DNA of 64,000 nt from Hibiscus mutabilis (taxonomy: Eukaryota > Streptophyta > Magnoliopsida > Malvales > Malvaceae), in contig CM033718.1 of the NCBI GenBank assembly GCA_019671005.1, forward strand, positions 19,596,014 through 19,660,013. Reading direction: 5' to 3'. How positions within the stretch are numbered: position 1 is the first letter of the stretch; each line of letters opens with the position of its first letter. Both the position numbers and the translations under genes were made by a program. Under the pieces are notes generated by a model, which was given only the letters and a program-made list of their open reading frames with translations, searched no databases and was not told the DNA's origin. Shown here piece by piece: positions 46,805-58,462 of this stretch.

Positions 46805-49593
46805 TGTAACATCCCAAAATCGGGCCTAGTCAAAATTTAATTCCGATGAACAAAAATTTCACATCAGAAAGTCAAAATTTTATAGTTGACCTTTAATCAA
46901 GTGGCATAGTATCAGTTATTGAATCCCAATTAGGCATTGATATTGTTTAAGGACCTCATTGTAAGCTTTAAACTTGTTTTAGTGGCTTAATTGTGGAAAT
47001 TGGAAGTTTGGGGGTAAAGATGTAAAGAATAGAAAATTGAAGGACCAATCTTGCGATTAGCCCCTTCTCAAGCTTAATCACCACACACGTGGAATGCTTG
47101 AGTTAGCTTCCTTCAATTGAAGGAAAGCTCAATTAAGCAAATAGTGAAAGAAAAGAAAGGAATATGAAGCTTAATGGTTACCAAAATTAAGTCAAGTAGC
47201 TTAGTCATCATCTTCTTCCTCTTTACATCAAGCAAGCACCTCCATTGGAGGGATTATCTAAGCTTAGTTTTCTTCCATTTCTCAATCCTATATTGTAGCG
47301 ATCGATCGGGCAAGCGAAAGCCCTCAATTGGTTTATTGATTTCAAGGCCAAATTCATGTTTAATAACAAATTTAAGAATCAAGGAACCCTAGAAATTCTC
47401 TAGGGACATCGTAGCTTAATTGTTATTGTTTTTCATAGCTATTGAGTTGCTATGAATCTATTATTGATATTAAAATTCTTGTAATCTTGATTCGACGTAG
47501 CTCAAGGTATTCATAGTGAACAATCACCAAGTCCTCCCAATTCCACCAAGTTCAAGAACAAGTGAGTTATCATCCGGGAGCCTTGAATGCCTCGAAATCA
47601 TCGGTGAGTGTAGTCGGAGTCAAGAGGATCGTCTAGGTGCCTTCTCGAATTCATTGATGTCAATTTATTGTATTATCATCATTTGCCAAGGTATGTTTGC
47701 ATTAAGACCTCACTAGAGGCATCATCGATGAGCTTCGGTAAGCTTAACATGTCACCAAGTCGATCATTGAGTTGTCATGTGATCATTGATATTATGAGAA
47801 TTGAATTAAGTCATATTGAACATGTCATAAGATCATTGTCATTGATATTGCATTGTTATTGTTATTTCTATTCTTACTGATATTGATAAGTATTGATATA
47901 TATGAGTACCGAATCTTTAGATACGAATGGATATGGGATACAATTAGCATGCCATAGAATTCATGAGCTCATTGGTAAGGAATGGACTACGGTCCTTGAG
48001 CTAAGGCTCTTATTTGGCGATGTTGGCGAGATGTGACTTTTTTGGTCTTAGTGGCGATGTTGACGGGTATTGACCATTCATTATTGGCAATGTTGGTTGG
48101 GAATTCACGTATTCACCATACATGTCAATCCAAGGAAAACATGTTAATAAGTATTGCAAGTATTGTTAAAATATGTTTTGAGATGCATTACATTGATATA
48201 TATATATACATGTCATGATTTTCATTGATGCTTATATTATTGTTTATGAATACCTCACTAGGCTAAGTAAGCCTAAGGCATCTCATTTCCATGCATTTTC
48301 AGGTTAAAGCATAGTCAGATTAGGATCGGAGCAATGAGCGTTTTTAAAGCAAGTCACAACCCTCTATATAATGTTAATCTAGTCCTTGAACTCCTAAAAT
48401 GGTGGGGTAAGGTCTAGACAAGTTAGTTTAACCCCTTTTGTGTGAAAAAATGACCCATTATGTTAAAAAAGTTAAAAGTGCAAGTTATGGTATGTTAGTG
48501 TTTTGGTAAAATAGGTTAAATATGTAAGTTTGGCCTATTAAGTGAAAACATGGTAAACGGATTCATTTGATCATGAAATTTTGCATGCTAGTAGATTAAG
48601 TTGACCAAATGTTGCTGGTAAAATTTCATTGAATTTCAACAAGGTTTAATAGGTTAAATTGGACAAAAACCAGACAAAATCTGTCATTACAGTACAGGGC
48701 GTACCGATACAGTACGACCTTGCATATTTGGTTAGTCAAAGCATAAGTCAGCTAAGGTGCATCAGTACGGGCTTAGGCCGTTTCGGTACGGAAATGGATA
48801 GTGAGGTTTGTGAACTTAATAGTATCGATACAGCTTTAGGGCGTATCGAAATAGGTCAACCATGGTCAATTAGTATCGATACAGTCCTAGCTGTATCGAA
48901 ACAGGCAAACATCATTAGCATTTGGAATTTGAACTTGTGCAAATCGGTATCGATACGACCCTAAACGTATCGAAACAAGGGTTAGTAGTGAAAGTCAAAT
49001 TAGGTCAACCCGTATCGATACACCCCTTAGGTGTTTCGATACAGTGTCTGTTGATTCTGTTATCCCGGATCGATACTGGTTAAGCTGTATCGAAACGAAA
49101 TTTGACAGTTTCGAATTAAGTCTTAAATCGTGCATACCAGTATCGATACAACCTTTGGTGTTTCGATACGGTGTCAGTTAATTTTGTTAATAGGCCAAGA
49201 ACACAATTCTAAAAAGTTTACAAATTGGTCACTAAGTATTGTATGGTTTAATTGAACTAGTAAACGAACTCCGATTAAACTGAAAGTTTGCATGAATATT
49301 GATCATAGATTAAATTTCATCATGGTATAGTTAATTTTAATAAAGGACCCATAGATCACAAGAATTATAGTTTTGTCCCTAAAACTTGTAAAAGTCTAAA
49401 ATTAGTCCCTAAATTGTAGATCCAAGCATTCTATTGAATTGGTAAACCTCTTATGCTGACTTTGCATGATTAGTCAAGCACGTATTGATTGTTTATCAAA
49501 TTATTATTAAATTTTATCGCACCGATCACCGTATTGTTCATCGGTAACGTTTTTCGACCCCGTTTTCTTCCAGGCAGGGTAAGGGATGTTACA
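46805..49593 (+). repeat. 3' LTR of the gypsy element
   Basis: It aligns with the 5' LTR along its whole length, begins TGTAACATCCC and ends GATGTTACA. Confidence 0.95.
48701..49169. promoter_or_regulatory. Decamer pairs in the gypsy 3' LTR
   Basis: Same positions as in the 5' LTR. The first pair has lost its second member through a small deletion, while others are better preserved than in the 5' LTR. Confidence 0.72.
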
Positions 49594-49630
49594 ATTGAAA
49601 AAATTGACCATTTGGGGGGGATAAAAGGGC

Positions 49631-49703
49631 ATATCGGTACTCGGCTTATCCTTACTGGTACGAGCTCTTCTGAGTATCGGTACACTAAATATTGTATCGG
49701 TAC
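49631..49703. promoter_or_regulatory. Paired decamers in LTR B3 (right piece)
   Basis: Pairs start at 49631/49652 (spacer about 11) and 49674/49694 (spacer 10). Together with 39143-39285 they form one cluster interrupted by the gypsy insertion. Confidence 0.75.
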
Positions 49704-50052
49704 ACAAAGCTTGTTTTTGACTTTTGTGTTATTTTGAAAGCATTTAAACAAGTCAAGAACACTTTGAAAACTTTTCAAAACATATTTTTTAAGTTAATGG
49801 ACTTTTGAAATATTTTTACAAATTAGTTTAAGTCCAAAAATACTTTTCATTTTAAGTTATATCAAAATCAATATCTCAACAACAAGTTTTTAAATTTTTC
49901 ACAAAATTTGTTTTGTCATCTTGACACAAATATTACGTTTGTATAACCGAAAACATCCTAAACTTACAAATTTAACATTGAAAATTTTGTAATATATTAG
50001 AGAAAAAGTTTGATACACAGTCTGTATAAACAAACGTTTCCACGTGCTTTTT

Positions 50053-50185
50053 AAATTTAGGGGTTAGAGGTTTAATTTAGGGTTAAAAGTTTAGGGGTTT
50101 AAGTTATAGGGTTTAGAATTTAAGGTCAGTGTTTAGAATTTAGGGTTTAAGGTTTAGGGTATTCGGGTTAGAAATTTAGAATTTA
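50053..50185 (+). repeat. Degenerate TTTAGGG-like minisatellite
   Basis: Repeated GGGTTTA and TTTAGGG-type strings separated by T- and A-rich variants, resembling diverged interstitial telomere-like sequence. Confidence 0.6.
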
Positions 50186-50732
50186 TGTTTTATAAGGTAA
50201 AAACACATACTTGTGTAAAAACACAGACTTGTGTAAAATTAATTTTACACGTATTAAAGTTTTACCTGATATATTATTGCATTTTCTATGAGGGGCTTTC
50301 TTACCGTTGGAGTCTTCAAATAAGGGCTATGATCGCCGTAAATCTATCCAAGTCAAAAGTGAAGCTTTTTTATTTCTACATTCCCTTTTATAGACCTCTA
50401 AAATCCTGAAACTTTGTTTTGTATGAAAACACTATTTGCGTTACAAACTTTTGCAACACTTAAGAAAAAGGAAGAAATTTAAGCGTAAAAGTGGTTTTTT
50501 TTTTTGTTAAATCAGAGGTTCTTCACCAACCTCCGTTTTCTTCACCTCCCTTTTCTTTTAACCTCACTCTTCAATTATGCCCACTGCTCCTATACTTTTT
50601 TCCCTAGTAAGAATTATTTAAATGGATAGAAGAGTATAGTACATAAAATATATTTTAACTTTTAATGGTTCATGGGTAGATGGGTGTGTCTAACGTATAA
50701 CAACTCTAGAGTGTTATTAAATGATAACGAGT

Positions 50733-50897
50733 TTTGATAATATTTTAGGTTAATTTTTTCGTGTTTTTTTGACAAGTATTAAAATTTATTTTGTAAATAT
50801 CGATACTTATCCAAAAGCTTAAAATGCTATAAAAAAAATTAAGTATCGAAATTTGTTAAAAAATACACGAAAAATTTAACCTAAAATATTATCAAAA
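50733..50897. mobile_element. Hairpin MITE-like element
   Basis: The left arm begins TTTTGATAATATTTTAGGTT and the right arm is its near-perfect reverse complement ending at 50897. The arms extend through most of the 165 bp. No coding sequence is present. A flanking duplication could not be fixed. Confidence 0.65.
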
Positions 50898-51627
50898 GTC
50901 TAACATTTTAAGTTTTTAGATAAGTTTCGAAACTTGTCGTCTTTTAGTCACACCATATCAAAAAATATTAGGGCGGTGACGACTAAAAAAATATTAAAAC
51001 AAGTTATGTCATCAGACGGTAGCTAAGAAAACGAAAGAATGATAAAAAATTTAATGTTTAAAATTTTGTGATTAAATTAAAAATACACGAAGTTAAAAAA
51101 ATGTTTTTAATGTTTGACTGAATAGTCACTTTGACTCCTATACTTTTTTCAACAATTCAATCCTCAACATTTAATTTTAAGTCAAAATGATCTCTCTGTA
51201 AATAAAAATTGTCAAATGGCTTGAATTGACGTGACAAACCTATATGGCAGTGCACACTAATATGGTAGTATTATATAGACAAATATGTTGACTTGAAAAA
51301 ACGTTACACCAGTCAAAAAATAATTTTATAAAATTATATAAAATATAAAATAATTTTTTCTGCTGACTTATTATTCTGTCAAATCATTTTAAACTGTTTA
51401 CTGTCAGTTTTCTAACAATTTTCATCTGCATATGGGTCATTTTGACCCAAAATAAAACGTTGAAGGTTAAATTGTTTCAAAAAAATATGGGCCAAAATTA
51501 TCAAATGTTAAGGTATTTTTGACTTTATGTCAATTAAAAAATTAACTTTGATGGTCAAAATAAGAGCAAGAAAAAGTTCAATGACGCAATATGTTCTTTA
51601 TGAGCGAGTCTAACGTGCGATATGTAT

Positions 51628-51745
51628 AAGGTGCGATTAAAATATAACAAGTTTCGAAATATGTGTACAAACTAAAAATGTTAAATTTCTTGATAACATT
51701 TTCGTAAACAAATTTTAAAACTTACCGTATTTTAATTGCATCCTT
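51628..51745. mobile_element. Second hairpin MITE-like element
   Basis: AAGGTGCGATTAAAATA at the left pairs with its diverged reverse complement ending near 51745, and similarity continues inward. A GGTGCGATTAAAAT string also occurs in reverse near 13930, so this may be a dispersed family. Confidence 0.5.
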
Positions 51746-52421
51746 ACCCTAAACCTACTAGTTATTTACCCTTTTTTAAAATAAAAATTATTTTGAGAGG
51801 ATTCAAATGTAAACCCATCACTTATTTGTTTAGATATATTCTTAACCCTTTAACAATGTACACACAAATCAATTTGAATTAGGTCTTTAAAATAAACATT
51901 ATCCGTTTTTTCTACTTGGACCACTCCAAGTTAAATATTTATTTAATAATTATTAAAGTTTATATTAGAGTTAAAATTTTAAAATTATATATAAATACTC
52001 TTCTACATTTATATTTTCTTTTCTTTTCCCCTCAACTGACGCATCCGTGCTGCTGTATTTCTAACGGCGGTGGCCTCCTCCCTTTCTTTACTCTTGTTTT
52101 TACCCTTTATTTGTTCTAATCCAACGCTGGAAATCCCTCCCCCCTTTGCCTTTCAGATTCATCTTGCTCTCGACGGCTTATAGGTCAGCCTATCTTTTTT
52201 CTTACTATTAATCTATAGATTTTTATTTGTGTAGAATTTTGCTTCATTTTCCAAGTGATTCAAATGTTTACTGATATTTCAGTAATTCAGTTTGATTGAA
52301 GAAAAAAAATCAATTTGGGTGCGTATTGATTTGTTTGTTTATGGCAATATGTTTGCTTGCAATATAGGAATTGTTATAATTCAAATCTGATTTGGACTTG
52401 AATTCCAATCGAAGTGTGAAA

Positions 52422-55400
52422 ATGCCGGATCAAATCCCATCTCCAGCCCCAAGATCTGCCACGGACCTCTTCTCCGACCCGCTTGATTCTCACCCGATGT
52501 GGTTCAAGCCCTCTCTCTTCCTTTCCCCTGACTTTGACTCCGAATCGTACATTGCGGAGCTCAGAACCTTTGTTCCATTTGACACCCTCCGATCTGAACT
52601 CCAGGTTCATCTATCGTATCTCAACCATGAACTGATTGATCTCATCAACCGCGATTATGCTGACTTTGTAAACCTCTCCACCAAACTGGTCGATGTGGAC
52701 TCCGCTGTGCTTCGTATGCGTGCTCCGCTTCTTGAGCTCCGTGACAAGATCCAAGGCTTTAGGGGATCTGTTGAGGGCTCACTTACCTCCTTGAAGAATG
52801 GACTGAGCCAACGGGCTGAGGCGACTGCTGCCAGAGAGGTGCTGGAGTTGCTGCTTGACACTTTTCATGTTGTTTCCAAGGTAATCGCAGTTGTAGACTT
52901 GATGGTTCATTTCCATTTCCATTCCCATTTCTAATGATTTTGATGTAAATTAACTCCTTTATTAGGTTGAAAAGCTTATAAAGGAGCTTCCTAGTGTGTC
53001 TTCAGATTTGTCGAAGGACGTTGATTCAATTCAAAAGAGTAATGCTTTGAGCCCACAACATGTTGAGAATGGAACGACAAATATCAGAGAGACCCAAAGC
53101 ATGCTTCTTGAGAGAATTGCCAGTGAGATGAATCGCCTCAACTTTTATATTGCCCATGCACAGGTTCCTCTCTTTCTTTTCAATCTCGAATTTTATTTGT
53201 AACTGCCTAAATATTTCACATCTAATTATGTAATTTCCTTTTGGATTTGTTTTCTGAATTTACTTTTATATTTATTGTATTGATAATAATGGAAATTTAT
53301 TACAAGGTAACTTATTCTCTGATTCTCTATATTGTAGCAAGAAAATGTGCTTAAGAGTCAAGATGGTTAACCGTCTGTTTAGAAATAAGTTTTTGAAGAA
53401 CATTGCTCAAACTTATTGGTTTAGAGTCCAACATCCTCGCCAGATTCTTACAGTTAAAAGTTAGCACTATTTAGTATGGTTAATCATATCATCAAAATCA
53501 CTCTTCTTTGGAAAATCCAGAACAACTTTGGCAACGTCACCACTAACAGCATGCCAGTAGTTTTGTGGAACATTTAATTCATACCATCAGGTCATGGCAA
53601 TTTAGAAGGATGCATTTTCATAAGAGCAGTTTGAACTTCTTCATTAATAAAATCCATGTATTATGTATATATACCTCATATCAGCTATAAACATAGAATG
53701 CATATCAAAATCTCACAGTTTACAAGAAGGGTTGACAATTAGGGTAATTTGGTTCGTCGTGACTGACACCAAAATGATTTTACTAAAATCTGTATCATAT
53801 GCATTATGGATAGGTACCTCAGAATGATGTGAATAACATTTGGTTAAAATCCTTTTCTTTGGATGTAGAAATTCATAGAATATCTGTTTTCTATATTTTG
53901 CAAATGCAGAACCTGCCTTTTGTTCAGAACATTGAAAAGAGGATTCGGAGTGCTAGCCAACTGTTAAATGCAAGCTTGGGACACTGTTTCGTTGATGGGC
54001 TGGAACACGGAGATGTCACTGCAATTTATAATTGCTTATGTGCTTATGCTGCCATTGATAATAATGGTAATGCAGAAGAAATTTTTCGCACAACCATCGT
54101 GGCTCCATTGATACAAAATGTTATTCCACATGGATCTGCTGGAGTTGTTGCTGGGGCATCTGGAGATGAACTTGAGAATGATTATCAACAAATTAAAATG
54201 CATGTCGAGAATGATTTTAAGTTCTTACTGGAAATTGCTTCTGCAGGTACATATCTATGTGCTTTTATCCCATGTCAATCTTATTAACACTGCGACTTCA
54301 TCTAGTTTTTCATTGGGTCTTTACTACTGTATTATATTGCATTTGATGCTAGAAATGGGTTTGTGTCCCGACAAGAATATGTTTGAACGTGTCGATATGG
54401 AAATCACAGTTGTTAAAATTCATTGTCCATTTGGTGCATAATATCTGTCTTCTCATGGTCGTTGTATATCTAACTTCAGTTTGCCACATGTCAAGGCTGA
54501 TGAAGTTTCGTGATGTTTGATTTTTTCAGAAAATTCAGGATTACATGTATTTGACTTCTTGGCAAATTCAATTCTGAAAGAGGTCCTAGAAGCCATCCAA
54601 AAGGGAAAACCTGGTGCTTTTTCCCCGGGAAGACCTAAGGAATTCCTTAAAAACTACAAATCAAGCCTAGATTTCTTGGCTTATCTTGAAGGTAGCCATC
54701 TGACCTTTCATTTTGCTTCTAAGACCAAAAACTTCACAAAGACTACTTTGGTAAATTAAAGTGTCTAAACTTTAGTCCATTTTATTATTATATAAAAGAA
54801 ATTTCCATTGTCAGGCTATTGCCCAACCAGAGCTGCTGTTGCCAAATTTCGAGCAGCACCTTATTATGTTGAATTCATGAAGCAGTGGAACGTTGGTGTT
54901 TATTTCTCGTTAAGGTATTGAATGGAACTATTAGATGTTTATTTTACAAATACAATATTGTATTATTACTTAGATATGAACTGCTCTTATTTTCAACCGT
55001 TCAGGTTTCAAGAAATAGCAGGTTCTCTGGACTCTGCACTTACAGCTCCCAGTATTGTTCTTGTCCAAAATTCTGGTTCTGGTGAAGAATATGCCCAGAA
55101 CTTAACACTTCAACAAAGTGTTACTCTTTTGGATAGCCTGAGATCCTGCTGGAATGAAGAAGTTCTTGTCCTTTCTTGTTCTGACAAGTTTCTTCGGTTG
55201 TCCCTGCAGCTGCTCTCAAGGTCATTCCTTGGATCAAATAGTTTTGGGTAGTCTAGATACACTGGATATCATAATCTGATTGTATTTTATGTGTGATAGA
55301 TACTCAAATTGGTTGTCCTCTGGGTTGGCTGCACGGAAGAAGGGTAGTGCTGGCTCCAGCCCTGGATGTGAGTGGGTTCTTTCAGCTGCTCCAGATGATT

Positions 55401-57657
55401 TTGTTTATGTACGCCCATGTCTTTATTGTATTATGTTTCCAACTTAAATTCACTGATCCTTGTTTAACACAGAGTTTTAATCAATGGTGTTCTTATTGAG
55501 TTTTGAAATTTATAATTTAGAGAATTGGAGGAAGAACTAAGAATTACTTTTGTTTGGGTACCTGAATGGGGAGATTAATTTAGAGAAATTATTAGTTCTC
55601 CACATATCCACTTGATTATGTCTAATGTATAGAAAGATCTAGAGAGAAATTAAAACTGGTAATTGTACTTTCTTTTAACATAAAATATATTCCTAAATTT
55701 CATTATTAAAATGTGGAAAAATAAGTGACGTAGTTATGCAATTGCTTCAGATCTGTCATTTTCAGCCCCCAAAGTTCAATCTGCTGAGTTTATGTACCTT
55801 ATTGTTGATGGGACTTTAAGCATTCTATCATGTATTTCTTTTTCTTTTTCATTTTAGAATTCTACTTATAGGTTGCTTTCATTCTTCATGTCTACCACTA
55901 TATGAATATATAATGTAGACTTAATTATTGTTTTTCCAGTCCAGACTTTTGAGCATCATATGTATGAACACGCTTTGTGCTTGCAGGTTATTCATGACAT
56001 AAATTGTCTGTCCAGGGGGATTTCTGGTTCTTACCTTGATCATGTACTTCGTGTTCTATCTTCATGTCCCACTGAAGTCCTTGACCTTGTAAAGCAGAGC
56101 ATTTTGTTCTGTGGAAAATCATTGGATGATTTGTTACCCTTAGTTATCAACACAATTAAAGAGGCTTTAGTTCAGAAGTCTGTTGAGGTAAACATTACAA
56201 TGTTAGCATATTACTTATTTGCACACGTGTTGTTAAGGCGTGTGCCTAGGTGCTAAGCTGCCAAACAACGAAAGTGTCTCATACCCTTTCAAGTGAGGCA
56301 CATGCCTGGTGTGCATAGGCATGTTTTTCTGTAAAGCAATAAGGCAATAGTAAAAAATTAGTATAATATCAAATTCCCTACTTCTCAATATTTAAACATA
56401 CTTGATATCACACATTGGCCAAAAAACAAGGGAAAATAAATTTTGCATATTTGGTAGGATGTCTAAAACTCTATAGAGTTTATTAACAAAATTATGTATC
56501 TCAAGTGTATTTTATACACACATCCACATTGTGCCTCACTAACCTGAGCACATTTCTTCTTTTTGTCTAGCGCCTTGAGTCACCATGCACTATGAAATGG
56601 CTATGACAAGTTTTATGGTTTCAATTGTATTTTTTTTTTGCTTGCAAATTTTTTGTTCATTCTTGTTTATCTTGAATTCCACAGGACTTGAGACAGCTGA
56701 AGGGTATAACTGCAACTTACAGAATGACAAACAAACCTCTTCCTGTCAGACATTCACCTTATGTGGCAGGAGTATTGCGCCCATTGAAGGTATGCAATCT
56801 TTTAATATTTCCCTCATGACATACTCCCTTCTCCACCTTTTTTTTTCTCTTTTTTCTAAACGAAAAGCGAACAATCCAAGGAAGATAAAATTGAAATACA
56901 AAATCTGATAGAAAGTATAGTTGTTTGCTTAGAAATATAACAATTTTAGCTGCAGTCCAGATTATGTACTTCTTTGGCATGTATTTTCCATGGAGAATGT
57001 GTATATTTTTAGGTAAATTGTTTGTTGTCTGCTGCCCACATTGGCAATCAGTGGATAATATGTTGCTTAATCAGCAATTTTCAATGCTTTCAGACTTTCC
57101 TGGACGGTGAACAAGCTACAAAGTATTTGACGAACGATGTGAGGAATAATCTACTGCTAGGTGCTGCAACAGACATAACTACTCGCTATTATGAATTAGC
57201 TGCTGACCTTGTCAGTGTGGTTAGTATCGTAAACAATTTCTTTCCCAAGTTTTTTCTCTTGATACTAAACATGCTTTGAATAAAACCTCTAAATTATCTT
57301 GTCCAGGCACGGAAGACAGAGTCTTCACTTCAAAGAATAAGGCAAGGTGCACAAAGACGGGCTGGGGCGAGCTCAGATATCCCGGATCATAATGTGTCTG
57401 ATACTGACAAAATTTGCATGCAATTATTTCTTGATATTCAGGTGAGAATCTCATCCCTAGAATTTGCAATCCTTCCCTCTATCCTGTCATTGAATATCTT
57501 ATGCAGCTCCATTGTATTGTATTGAACTGTATACTGTTACCAGGAGTATGGACGGAACCTTGATGCCTTGGGAGTGGATGCTGCCGATATAGATACATAC
57601 CGATCCTTATGGCAGTGTGTCGCACCTGCTAATAGGCAGAATGAGATCAAGTTTTAA
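52422..57657 (+). CDS. COG2: Conserved oligomeric Golgi complex subunit 2
   Basis: Twelve exons join in frame to 753 residues: 52422-52880, 52966-53163, 53910-54246, 54530-54691, 54815-54914, 55005-55220, 55300-55408, 55987-56187, 56685-56789, 57094-57219, 57307-57441 and 57544-57657. All introns are GT-AG. The N-terminal COG2 domain is clear (WFKPSLFLSPDFDSESYI, YLNHELIDLINRDYADFVNL), and the C-terminal helical domain follows (NNLLLGAATDITTRYYELA). The length is close to that of known plant COG2. The protein is a peripheral cytosolic Golgi protein in lobe A of the COG tether, acting with COG1, 3 and 4 in retrograde vesicle traffic and glycosylation-enzyme retention. I took the ATG at 52422 (MPDQIPSP). 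A longer in-frame start would rely on a non-ATG codon. No lesion is seen. Confidence 0.95.
53345..53643 (-). pseudogene. LINE reverse-transcriptase fragment in COG2 intron 2
   Basis: Reading the minus strand gives a plant LINE reverse-transcriptase start: EEVQTALMKMHPSK, then PDGM, and further on SKPISLSNVLQKLISK. These correspond to the ALxxMHPxKAPGPDGM and RPISLCNVxYKIISK motifs of LINE enzymes. It is broken by stops and frameshifts and is antisense to COG2. It accounts for much of the unusually long intron 2. Confidence 0.7.
56230..56590. repeat. GC-rich AGGCG-type dispersed repeat in COG2 intron 8
   Basis: The sequence TTAAGGCGTGTGCCTAGGTG and, at the far end, a TCTAGCGCCTTGAG string, with GTGAGGCACATGCC between. 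It resembles a short dispersed plant repeat family with this GCCTAGGC core. The class (SINE or MITE) is uncertain. Confidence 0.4.
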
Positions 57658-58462
57658 AATCAATATCGCATCGGCATCTAGTTCTGTCACATGATCTTAT
57701 TGTGATTTTTCTTTCCCTTTCACCGTTGAAAATGAAATTGTAGGCCATCGTTCTGCATATATTATTTTGTTGGCTTTTGCTTACAAAAAACTGCTCTGCA
57801 CCTTAAAGGTATTTGATTAAGTTGTGTGACCAACAATGATTTATTTTTCATTCCCTTTTTACGTTGATAACGTTTTCTTTGGCTCTAAGAGAGAAAATAT
57901 TATTGTATTCTCACCAACAAAAAAACATTTTCTGTTATCATTGAATTATGCATCCAAAGTGGTATCATGATTTCTCCTTGTACAACACTTTTAACTTCGC
58001 TAATTTTGCTATTCAAAAAAAAAAAAAAAACTTCGCAAATTTCAACCCACAAGAAAAGGGATATTCGAGTAACACTCCACAATCAGATGGAAAGAATTTG
58101 GATAATTCTTTCATGTATTTCCCATCAAATTTTAAATGCATTTTGAGATCAAATGAACTTTATTCATGCCGCAGATTGAACCAACCTGTTATGACCTGAC
58201 CGTGCACACAACATAAATTATGTATGTATATCAATTCAAAGTAAAAGGCTTGCCATAAATAACTAAATGAAACTCGAGCAAAAGTTACATCGTTAGATGA
58301 ATGTTTCAAACCCCCATTGAATTCCTATTTTACATACGACACTATGGCTTATAAGGTGATGTGTGAACGTCAACTTCGGATACAGAACAGTCACTGAGAA
58401 ATTAACTTTTCAACTGTTTGTGTCAGGTTACAAGCCAAAGTCTTACTGATTGCGTCGACGAG
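57658..58462. other. Convergent intergenic region between COG2 and the TcdA-like gene
   Basis: Both genes end toward this 0.8-kb AT-rich stretch, so it should hold two 3' untranslated regions. A poly-A run of about 16 (about 58015-58030) may mark an old retro-insertion. No gene is supported. Confidence 0.45.

Larger units (their letters stand above)
39302..49593 (+). mobile_element. Full-length Ty3/gypsy chromovirus (Tekay/Del type), decayed
   Basis: Long LTRs (39302-42112 and 46805-49593) start TGTAACATC and end GATGTTACA. The primer-binding site TGGTATTAGAGC lies at 42117-42128. The polypurine tract (AAGGGGGA) directly precedes the 3' LTR. The domain order is gag, zinc knuckle, protease, reverse transcriptase, RNase H, integrase, with a chromodomain-like tail, as in plant chromoviruses of the Tekay/Del group. 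Flanks ACTGA (39297-39301) and ATTGA (49594-49598) differ at one base, an aged target duplication. It sits inside solo LTR B3. Confidence 0.95.
38553..49881 (-). mobile_element. Solo copia LTR (B3), minus strand, split by a gypsy insertion
   Basis: Pieces 38553-39301 and 49599-49881 together make one LTR of about 1.03 kb in reverse orientation, related to B1 and B2. Its minus-strand start TGTTGAGATA lies at 49881 and its end CTCAACA at 38553. Flanks ATAAG (38548-38552) and ACAAG (49882-49886) match at four of five bases, consistent with an aged target duplication. Paired decamers lie in both pieces. A TATA-like TTTAAAAG (about 39039-39046) is on the minus strand, about 97 bases from the nearest decamer. 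Confidence 0.8.
49887..52421. other. AT-rich intergenic region upstream of COG2
   Basis: No gene is supported. It holds a telomere-like minisatellite, two hairpin-forming MITE-like elements (listed separately), and from about 52000 a pyrimidine-rich leader-like stretch that probably includes the COG2 promoter and 5' untranslated region. An AG-bounded intron in this leader is possible (acceptor near 52369). Confidence 0.5.
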
